Assembly (NCBI GenBank): GCA_964545715.1
Contig: CAZJHX010000003.1
Span: 1-64,000, forward strand
Length of the DNA: 64,000 bases
Source: CAZJHX01 sp964545715
GTDB lineage: Bacteria > Myxococcota_A > UBA9042 > GCA-2863065
Direction: 5' to 3'
Below, one piece after another: positions 43,859 to 50,435 of this stretch. The notes beneath the pieces are model-generated. The model saw only the letters and a program-made list of their open reading frames with translations. It did not search any database and was not told the origin of the DNA. How positions within the stretch are numbered: the stretch's first letter is position 1; each line of letters starts with the position of its first letter. A program made the translations under genes and the position numbers.

Positions 43859-44638
43859 GTGGAGTCCACCCCCAAGCCGCTCGAGCGTCTGACTCGCAGC
43901 GTGCGCGCCATCGCTGACCACAAGCTGCATGTTGAGTCGGTGCGGCGGTTCGTCACGGATGCGACGGCGGGGGAGGCCGTCGAGTCGACCCGATTGCTGA
44001 TGGCGGACCTGGAGCGCCCCGGCTATCGGGCGGCTTATCAGGCGCTGGTGCAGTTTTTTCTGCGTCGCGAGCGCGTGTCGTACGCACGGGCCGAGGAGCT
44101 GTACCGCGCAGCCTATGCCGCGGACTACGTGCCGGTACGGTTGCTGCTTCTGCGTGCGCCGCCGCGCCTGGTGGCGCATCCGGACGAGGTGTTGCCCGAT
44201 CCGCAGCTGATCGACATCTCGCTGGGGCGTCGCAAGGCGATGGCGCGCGGTCACGAGCGCGACATGCTCACGCGCCTGTGCCTGGATCCGTCTCCGCCGG
44301 TGGTGACGATCCTGCTGCAGAACCCTCAGGTGGTTGAGGCCGATGTCGTGCGCGTAGCGGCCCGGCGACCGAACATGGCCGTGGTGCTGGAGATCATCTC
44401 GGTCGACCCCAAGTGGTCACAGCGCTACAACGTGCAGCGTGCGTTGGTGCAGAACCCGTATACGCCGACGTCTATCGCCGCGTGCTTCACGCCGTTCTTG
44501 ATCGGCCGCCACCTGTTAGAGGTTGCGCGGGACCTGCGGCTTGCGGATGGCGTGCGTGACTCCGCTGCAATCGTACGCACCTGGCGCGCCATGCGTCGCG
44601 GCGTGGCGTCGTCCGAGAGCGTAGGTACGCGTCATTAG
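43859..44638 (+). CDS. Conserved helical-repeat protein of unknown function (259 aa)
   Basis: GTG 43859 is the likely start (MESTPKPLERLTRSVRAI). Cytoplasmic, all helical. The pattern LCLDPSPPVVTILLQNP, then EADVVRVAARRPN and QNPYTPTSIAACF recalls leucine-rich-variant type solenoids that I associate with Myxococcota genomes. No catalytic motif. It is in an apparent operon with the PEGA protein upstream and the next lipoprotein downstream. Confidence 0.7.
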   Translation: MESTPKPLERLTRSVRAIADHKLHVESVRRFVTDATAGEAVESTRLLMADLERPGYRAAYQALVQFFLRRERVSYARAEELYRAAYAADYVPVRLLLLRAPPRLVAHPDEVLPDPQLIDISLGRRKAMARGHERDMLTRLCLDPSPPVVTILLQNPQVVEADVVRVAARRPNMAVVLEIISVDPKWSQRYNVQRALVQNPYTPTSIAACFTPFLIGRHLLEVARDLRLADGVRDSAAIVRTWRAMRRGVASSESVGTRH

Positions 44639-44654
44639 GCCGGTCCCAGCCATC

Positions 44655-45290
44655 TTGCTCGCTGCGCTGATCGCGTGCGGTGGGTGCCGTTTCCGCGAGC
44701 CGGAGCCCAGTGAGGCGGTGTATCGCGCTGCCGTGGCGCCGGCGGAAAAGCGTCCGGGGATCAACCGGACAACGCCGGTGGCTGCGCCTGAGGTGCCGGC
44801 TCCCACCGTGGCTGAGCCGGAGCGCGCTCCCGATCCCAAGCCGGACGGAGTCCGCTCTGACGGTCATACCGAGTTGGTGGAGGCCCCTGGGGTCGACGCG
44901 CTGTGCCTGCCCCACAAGGGCTCGCTGGCGATGGTCGGCTCGGTCGTCAGGGCGCTGACCGACAAAGCGGACGCGGTGAAAGCGGCGGCCGATAACGACG
45001 CCGGCATCACGCTCGAGTCGACCGATGGCCGCAGCTGGACGGTGTGTCTGGTGCTGAAGCGCCCCGCCCAGGGGTCGCAGCGGCTGGCGGGCGGCTCTGT
45101 CGCGCGTCTTTGGCACGTCGGCGGGTACGGCAGGCTCTATTCGCGTCGGGATGCTCTCGAAGAGTGGGTGGGCTCCCAGGGCCGGGTGTTGGCTCCGGCG
45201 CTGCCGGCGCGTCTGGCGCTGTACGTCGATCCCGAGACGGCGACCAGCGAGTCCCAGCTGCGGTCATCCATCGAGCTGCGGCTTCAATAG
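44655..45290 (+). CDS. Putative lipoprotein (211 aa; start uncertain)
   Basis: TTG 44655 gives MLAALIACGGC, a signal too short and lacking a basic residue. Reading upstream in frame to an ATT at 44634 (overlapping the previous TAG as ATTAG) would give a textbook lipoprotein leader RPVPAILLAALIACGGC; ATT starts are rare, so this stays open. A Pro/Glu tether (about 30-70) leads to an alpha/beta domain with two Cys (DALCLPH, WTVCLVL). No family recognised. Last gene of the 43145-45290 run; overlaps the convergent membrane gene by 7 bp. Confidence 0.6.
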   Translation: MLAALIACGGCRFREPEPSEAVYRAAVAPAEKRPGINRTTPVAAPEVPAPTVAEPERAPDPKPDGVRSDGHTELVEAPGVDALCLPHKGSLAMVGSVVRALTDKADAVKAAADNDAGITLESTDGRSWTVCLVLKRPAQGSQRLAGGSVARLWHVGGYGRLYSRRDALEEWVGSQGRVLAPALPARLALYVDPETATSESQLRSSIELRLQ

Positions 45291-46306
45291 GAGACGTCGC
45301 ACGGCACGTCCGGGTGCCATGCGACCAGCGTGACTGCCCCCCTTGGGACCCCCGAGAGTCGGAAGCGTCCGGCTGCGTCCGTGCGGGTGTGATGTGGATG
45401 CTCGAGCACCAGCAGGTGGGCGACCGCTTCGGTGTCGCCGTGTACCACGCAGCGCACGGGGACGAGTCCCGCGCCGTTGAAGAGCCGATGCACCACAGGG
45501 CTGCGCTTAGAGACGACCGGCAGATTGAAGAACTGCTTTCCGTCTGGGTGAGCGGCCATCATCGTGTGTGTGCGCCCGTCCGTGGCGCGCACGAGCAGCG
45601 GCTGCCACGCCTCTACGATCGCGATGCGCGGCTGGAGGCCGGTGCCGTCGTTCACGAGGTTCACGGGGGTCGCCGGCGCCGCAAATGCGTAGCCCTCCAG
45701 CCCCGCGTTGACCCACACCAGTGCCTCCGACACCGGGGCGCCGTCAGGTCCTGTCACCTGTCCGGCGATGTCGCGTAGCGCGGCGGCTTCAAAAACCGTT
45801 GGAACCGGGGGCGTCGGCTCGTTGTGCAGCCCGGCTGTGGCCCGCTCTGGCAGCGCCGGGATATCGGGTCCCCACAGTGTCCAGATGCATAGTAGGAGCA
45901 GCGCCGTAATGCAGAACTTCACGGCGGCCACGACCAGGGTGTCCAGCAGGAAGGCACGCCTCGTCAGAAGCCCCCGCCGCGACAGCAAGATGGCGACGAC
46001 GCCCGGGATGACGGCGTAGCTCCACCCGATGGCGCGCATGGCGTTGTAGGAGCCCGACCAGAATGGGCCGATCATCGCGACGAACACTGCGAGGCTGATG
46101 CCGATGGCCAACCAGAACTCACCCGGCGCCAGGATCGTCAGCGCCGGTGGCGGTCCATCCGTCGGTTTGAGGTACAGACCTGTCTGGCCAGCCAGGCGCG
46201 CTGCGCGCTCTCGAGCACGGGGAAGAAGGTAGGCGAAATATAGGACGCCGATCACCCCGAGAAGGAGTGTGGCTAAGATGAGAATGTCGGTGAGTGTGAG
46301 GGACAT
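45284..46306 (-). CDS. Membrane protein with C-terminal cupredoxin-like domain (340 aa)
   Basis: ATG 46306 (MSLTLTDILILATLLLGV). Four membrane segments in the first about 150 residues (about 7-28, 60-80, 88-108, 118-140). Residues about 175-340 combine a carboxypeptidase-regulatory-like strand set (IAGQVTGPDGAPVSEALVWV, TDAAGRFRLSGVPRGAVTLV) with a cupredoxin-like core: His in GRTHTMMA, and a ligand loop VPVRCVVHGDTEA with C-x2-H. The axial Met expected three residues after the His is Thr. The topology places this domain outside. Possibly copper-binding electron transfer or a binding domain that has lost copper. Confidence 0.7.
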   Translation of the reverse strand: MSLTLTDILILATLLLGVIGVLYFAYLLPRARERAARLAGQTGLYLKPTDGPPPALTILAPGEFWLAIGISLAVFVAMIGPFWSGSYNAMRAIGWSYAVIPGVVAILLSRRGLLTRRAFLLDTLVVAAVKFCITALLLLCIWTLWGPDIPALPERATAGLHNEPTPPVPTVFEAAALRDIAGQVTGPDGAPVSEALVWVNAGLEGYAFAAPATPVNLVNDGTGLQPRIAIVEAWQPLLVRATDGRTHTMMAAHPDGKQFFNLPVVSKRSPVVHRLFNGAGLVPVRCVVHGDTEAVAHLLVLEHPHHTRTDAAGRFRLSGVPRGAVTLVAWHPDVPCDVSY

Positions 46307-46322
46307 TTCCCTCCGGGTAGGT

Positions 46323-46697
46323 CTACCAGCGCCCGCCGCCGCCGCCGCCGCCGCCGTAGCCGCCGCCACCGCCGCCGCCGCCGTAGCCGCCACGACCACC
46401 GCCGCCGCCGCCGCGACCACCGCCGCCGCCACGTCCACCGCCACCGCCACCGCGCTCTGTCGCGTGGTCGACGCGGATGGTGCGACCGTCCAGCTCCTTG
46501 CCGTTCAGGTCCTCCATCGCCGAGTTCGCGTTGTTCTCATCCGCGAACGTCACGAAGCCGAAGCCGCGCGAACGGCCAGTCTCCCGGTCCATGATCACCT
46601 TGGCATCCACCACCTCGCCAAATGCCTCGAAGTGGTTTCGAAGCGAGTTGTCGTCAGTTGCCCAGGCCAAACCGCCTACAAATAACTTAGCACCCAT
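46323..46697 (-). CDS. Glycine-rich RRM RNA-binding protein (124 aa)
   Basis: One RNA-recognition motif: RNP2 LFVGGL (residues 5-10) and RNP1 RGFGFVTF (about 44-51), with TDDNSLRNHFEAFGEVVDA between them, followed by a Gly/Arg/Tyr tail (about 84-124, runs of Gly with RGG and GYGG). This is the layout of cyanobacterial and myxobacterial Rbp proteins, often cold-induced. It binds single-stranded RNA and probably acts as a chaperone for mRNA. Encoded alone, 16 bp after the next gene's start on the same strand; the 119 bp before its ATG could hold a promoter or 5' UTR. Confidence 0.93.
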   Translation of the reverse strand: MGAKLFVGGLAWATDDNSLRNHFEAFGEVVDAKVIMDRETGRSRGFGFVTFADENNANSAMEDLNGKELDGRTIRVDHATERGGGGGGRGGGGGRGGGGGGRGGYGGGGGGGGYGGGGGGGGRW

Positions 46698-46816
46698 GTA
46701 TCTCTTTACCTTTCTTACCTTATTGCCAGCATGAGGCCGGCGTTCACATGGCGAGAAATATACAGCGGTCGCTACGCCCCGACAAGTCTTCTATCCGCAG
46801 GTAACTATCAGGCATT

Positions 46817-47668
46817 CTAACGCTTTCTGCGTTGGTCCTGAACGCGCGCGTCCGCTGCCGCCGCCTGCTGGGGGTCGATCTCCATTCCGATGAAGTCGCA
46901 GCCGGCTTGTGCGGCCGCGATGCCGGACGTGCCGCTGCCCGCAAAAGGGTCGACCACGAGCACGTCGTCACCCACCAGTCCGTAGGCGTCGATGCACGCG
47001 CGCGGCAGCTCCAGGGGGAACCGCGAGAAGTGTGAGCGGCCGTCGATCTTCTCGTTGGAGAACTCCCAGACGCTGCGCACGGGCGGGCTGACGCGAAACT
47101 GGTGGCGCTCGCTGGCGGCGAGCAGGTAGATGCCTTCGTGCTGCCGGTGCGGACGTCTGCAGCGGCCCTCGGGCATCGCGTTGGTTTTGCGCCAGATCAC
47201 CTCGCCCCGATACACGAAGCCGCGGTCGCACAGCCCCTCGATCAGCCGCCACGGCAGCCCGAGGAGATTGCCGTACTTGAGCCACCCGACGTCTGGCCGC
47301 GTGAATGCCTTTCGGCGGGCTCTAGGCTTCGTGTAGGCCGAGTTTTCTGCCGAGAGACCGGCCTGGTCTGCGCCCAACGTGCTGTATTGACGGTCCGCTG
47401 CCCGCCAGTTGACCGGGGTGTTGTACGCGTCACCAAGATTGATCCACACAATGCCGCAGTCCTTCAGCTTGGGCAGCAGCGCCGCGAAGATCTCAGCAAG
47501 CGCCGCCAGATATGTGCGCGGATCGTCTTCGACGCCGACCCCGTCAGACAGCCGCTGGCCCCAGTAGGGCGGGCTGGTGACGACGACGTCGACCGATGCG
47601 TCGTCCAGGCGCGGGATCAGGTCAAGGCAGTCGCCGCAAAGGACCCGGTTGTGGGGCAGTCCCGTCAT
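46817..47668 (-). CDS. DNA methyltransferase, beta class, probably N4-cytosine type (283 aa)
   Basis: Motif IV reads TSPPYWGQ (residues about 31-38), the SPPY form typical of N4-cytosine (some N6-adenine) enzymes. Motif I, FAGSGTSGIAA, comes near the C-terminus (about 250), so the order IV...I marks the beta class. The start CGDCLDLIPRLDDASVD is also characteristic. No restriction endonuclease lies next to it, so it is an orphan methyltransferase or one whose partner is the small HTH protein encoded 7 bp upstream. Target sequence not deducible. Confidence 0.9.
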   Translation of the reverse strand: MTGLPHNRVLCGDCLDLIPRLDDASVDVVVTSPPYWGQRLSDGVGVEDDPRTYLAALAEIFAALLPKLKDCGIVWINLGDAYNTPVNWRAADRQYSTLGADQAGLSAENSAYTKPRARRKAFTRPDVGWLKYGNLLGLPWRLIEGLCDRGFVYRGEVIWRKTNAMPEGRCRRPHRQHEGIYLLAASERHQFRVSPPVRSVWEFSNEKIDGRSHFSRFPLELPRACIDAYGLVGDDVLVVDPFAGSGTSGIAAAQAGCDFIGMEIDPQQAAAADARVQDQRRKR

Positions 47669-47675
47669 CGGTAGG

Positions 47676-48062
47676 TCAGGGGAAGTCCCTCAGGAGCTTC
47701 CACGAAGTGCCGTCCACATGGAGGAGACCGTCGCGTTGGAGCTCGGCCAGCGTCGCCCTCACGTCGGCTTCGGTGGCGCCGTCCTTGTTTACGTAGTCCC
47801 GGTACTGAGCGACACAGGAGAGGTCAGGCAGCTCGCCGGAGCGTCGGTTGCCGGCGTCCGTGATGGCGTGCAGCACGATGTCACTGGCAGATGGGATGGC
47901 CTCGAGTGCGTGTTCCTTCATGGCGCGTCGGAGCATGCCGCGCGAGAGGGAGAAGCGCTCGCAGGCCTCCGCTCGCCTGACGCCGGGGAGTCTCGCGAGT
48001 CGGGCGGCGCGTATGAGCAACTTGGGGTCGTGCTCAGCATATCGACGTGGTCTCGGGCTCAC
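47676..48062 (-). CDS. Small helix-turn-helix protein upstream of the methyltransferase (128 aa)
   Basis: GTG 48062 start. The first half has a Myb/HTH-like helix set (LLIRAARLARLPGVRRAEAC, LSRGMLRRAMKEH), and the second half resembles a winged helix (ATEADVRATLAELQRDGLLHVDG). No nuclease motif was seen. It ends 7 bp before the DNA methyltransferase start on the same strand, so the two form a pair; a regulator or specificity partner for the methyltransferase is inferred. 14 bp separate it from the stop of the YchF-like gene. Confidence 0.65.
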   Translation of the reverse strand: MSPRPRRYAEHDPKLLIRAARLARLPGVRRAEACERFSLSRGMLRRAMKEHALEAIPSASDIVLHAITDAGNRRSGELPDLSCVAQYRDYVNKDGATEADVRATLAELQRDGLLHVDGTSWKLLRDFP

Positions 48063-48076
48063 GCCCCACCTAACCC

Positions 48077-49129
48077 CTACACGTTGAACAAGAAGTTGCA
48101 GATGTCGGCGTCGTTGACGATGTACTCCTTGCCCTGGACACCGAGCTTGCCGGCGGCCTTGACCTTCTGCTCTGAGCCGAGCTCCATCAGCAGGTCGTAG
48201 GGGCAGACCTCGACTCGGATGAAGCCCTTCTCGAAGTCCGTGTGGATCTTGCCGGCCGCGCCCGGGGCCGTCGTGCCGCGCTTGATAGTCCAGGCGCGGA
48301 CCTCGTCCTCGCCGGCCGTGAAGAAGCTGATCAGCTCCAGCATGGAGTACGCCTCATGGATGAAGCGGGTGCGGGCGACGCCGCCCTCGATGCCGTACTC
48401 GCTCAGGAAGATCTCGCGATCCTCCTCGTCCAGCTCTGCGAGCTCGGCCTCGATGCTGGCACACAGCGCCAGCACGGTCTGGTCATGCGCTTTGCAGTGC
48501 GTCGCTACCGCTGCCGGCAGCTCGGTGGGAGCGTCGTCCGGGGTGTTTACCACGACCATCGCCGGCTTCTGGCTCAGGAAGCGGAAGCCGCGCGTCAGGA
48601 GCTCCTCTTCCTGGTTGAGCTCCAGCTCGCGCAGCGGGCGCTCGGCCTCCAGGTGGGCCATGAAGCGGTTCAGCAGCTCGGTCTCGCGGTCCTTGGCCTT
48701 GCCCTCTTTCTTGAGGCGGTGCAGGCGCTTTTCGATGACCTCGATGTCCGCGATGACCAGGTCCGCCTCCAGGCTGGCCAGCTCGGCGGCCGGGTTGGGC
48801 GCGGCCTCCAGCATCGGGTTTACAAAGCCGCGGATCACCAGGACCAGCGCTTCCGTGTCGCGGATGTGCGTGAGGAGGCCCTGGTCCAGGCCGCCCTTGG
48901 TGCCGTCCGGGGCCTTGCCGGCGATGTCGACAAAGCGCATCTCGGCGTAAGTCGTCTTCTTGGGCTTGTACATCGCGCTGAGGCGGTCGATGCGCTCGTC
49001 GGGGACCTTGATGACGCCCAGGTTGGGCTTGCGATCACCGCCGAAGCCGGTGTTGGCGGTCAGGCCGGTCAACAGGTTGAACACGGTCGTCTTGCCGGAC
49101 GCTGCGAAGCCGAGGATGCCCACTTTCAT
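48077..49129 (-). CDS. YchF/OLA1-like ATPase (350 aa)
   Basis: TRAFAC-class P-loop protein of the YchF type. G1 is GFAASGKTT rather than the usual GxxNVGKST. G3 is VDIAG. The C-terminal TGS-like/DUF933 domain is well preserved (FIRVEVCPYDLLMELGS, KEYIVNDADICNFLFNV). The G4 region reads VVVNTPDD, unlike the NxxE of classical YchF. It is therefore a diverged paralog rather than the housekeeping copy. YchF proteins bind ribosomes and hydrolyse ATP. ATG 49129; 12 bp downstream of the metallophosphoesterase stop, probably co-transcribed. Confidence 0.85.
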   Translation of the reverse strand: MKVGILGFAASGKTTVFNLLTGLTANTGFGGDRKPNLGVIKVPDERIDRLSAMYKPKKTTYAEMRFVDIAGKAPDGTKGGLDQGLLTHIRDTEALVLVIRGFVNPMLEAAPNPAAELASLEADLVIADIEVIEKRLHRLKKEGKAKDRETELLNRFMAHLEAERPLRELELNQEEELLTRGFRFLSQKPAMVVVNTPDDAPTELPAAVATHCKAHDQTVLALCASIEAELAELDEEDREIFLSEYGIEGGVARTRFIHEAYSMLELISFFTAGEDEVRAWTIKRGTTAPGAAGKIHTDFEKGFIRVEVCPYDLLMELGSEQKVKAAGKLGVQGKEYIVNDADICNFLFNV

Positions 49130-49141
49130 GGGCTGCGATTA

Positions 49142-50314
49142 TCACGACGTACTGGACAGGACAATGCTGGTGATCTCGCTCGGAGCCAGGATCCGCATCG
49201 GGGGGCCCCAGAACCCGGTCCCTCGGCTGACATAGATCGAGGTTCGATCGTTGTGCCGGTGCAGCCCGTCCACGTACGGATGGACGAGGTGCGTGAGCGC
49301 GTTGATCGGCCACAGCTGCCCGCCGTGCGTATGTCCTGACAGCTGGAGGCCGACGCCGTGCTCTGCGGCTTCGTCGATGTGGTTGGGGCGATGCGCCAGC
49401 AAGATCAGCTCGCGATCCGGGTCACGGCCTTGGACGGCCGCTGCAACGCTCGGAGCGTGCGCATCGACGAACAGGCCGGCTCTCTTGTCCGGGATGCCGG
49501 CGAGATCGAAGCTGTGGCCCTTTTCACCGATGGCGACATGCTCGTTGGTCAGCACCCGGATGCGATTGTGGTTGAGAAACTGAATCCACTCGTCGGCGCC
49601 CGAGTAATATTCGTGGTTGCCGGTCACGAAATAGCTGCCGTATCGCGACTTCAGCCCGGTGAGTGCGGCGACGTCTTTGCCGATGCCGCGGACCGGGCCG
49701 TCGACCAGATCGCCGGTGATGACCACCAGGTCCGGTTTGAGTGCATTGGCCTTCTCGACGACCGAACTCAGAAAGCGCTTGTCCAGGATGGCGCCGATGT
49801 GCACGTCGCTGAGCTGGACGATGCGAAAGCCGTCCAGGGCTTTGGGCAGCCGGTCCAGGGTGACGTTGACCTCGGGCGTGGTGATATCGCCGAGCGCATT
49901 GGAGACGCCGACGGTGACGATGCCGCCGGAGCCGACCATGGCGGTGCCGGCAGCGGCGCGGGCCAGAAAGAGGCGGCGCGCGGGGTCCGGGGCGGTTGTG
50001 TCGTCCTGTGACCGCTCCCGCACTTTGCGGGCGATCTCCCAGGGCGCCAGGCCGATGATCAGGTAGAGCAAGCTGCCGAGCCATGCGAACGCCGCCAACG
50101 CCATCAGCTCGACGTACTCTCGGGGGACGCGCTTGGCCAGGAACATGGCCACCGGCACGAGCAGCCCGCCGCCCACGATCAGGGCGGTCCCGGCGCGCCG
50201 GGCCAGGGGCGGCAGCTCGGTATCGCGGACCAGCCGCTGCCAGAGGAATCGGTGTACAAAGAAGAGGAGCGTGGCCGTGACCAGCACGAACACTGTGTAG
50301 AAGAGATACCGCAT
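49142..50314 (-). CDS. Membrane-anchored metallophosphoesterase (YaeI-like, 390 aa)
   Basis: Three or four N-terminal membrane segments (about 3-22, 42-62, 70-95, possibly 120-140) precede a calcineurin-like phosphoesterase domain. Its metal and catalytic motifs are all present: QLSDVHIG (D-x-H), VITGDLVDG (G-D), VTGNHEYYSG (G-N-H-E), LAHRP and SGHTHGGQLW. Related proteins are YaeI/LpxG-type phosphodiesterases acting on membrane-lipid or nucleotide substrates; the substrate is not known here. ATG 50314; 121 bp from the divergent HEAT-PilT gene. Confidence 0.9.
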   Translation of the reverse strand: MRYLFYTVFVLVTATLLFFVHRFLWQRLVRDTELPPLARRAGTALIVGGGLLVPVAMFLAKRVPREYVELMALAAFAWLGSLLYLIIGLAPWEIARKVRERSQDDTTAPDPARRLFLARAAAGTAMVGSGGIVTVGVSNALGDITTPEVNVTLDRLPKALDGFRIVQLSDVHIGAILDKRFLSSVVEKANALKPDLVVITGDLVDGPVRGIGKDVAALTGLKSRYGSYFVTGNHEYYSGADEWIQFLNHNRIRVLTNEHVAIGEKGHSFDLAGIPDKRAGLFVDAHAPSVAAAVQGRDPDRELILLAHRPNHIDEAAEHGVGLQLSGHTHGGQLWPINALTHLVHPYVDGLHRHNDRTSIYVSRGTGFWGPPMRILAPSEITSIVLSSTS

Positions 50315-50435
50315 GTGCAGCCTACATTAGGGGCGGCGCCGGCACGCCACAAGGACCGCTTGTACCAACCGCCGTCGTGTGCCACGATCAGGGCCTCCGA
50401 AAATCGTTTATTTTTGATGCTGGCAGGAGCTGAGT

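Noticed and set aside
46307..46450. Ala/Val-rich N-terminal extension of the cupredoxin-like membrane protein
   Set aside because: It overlaps the Gly-rich tail of the RRM gene in another frame; ATG 46306 opens a normal membrane protein.
46817..48062. A complete restriction-modification system
   Set aside because: No endonuclease motif was seen in the HTH protein or other neighbours.
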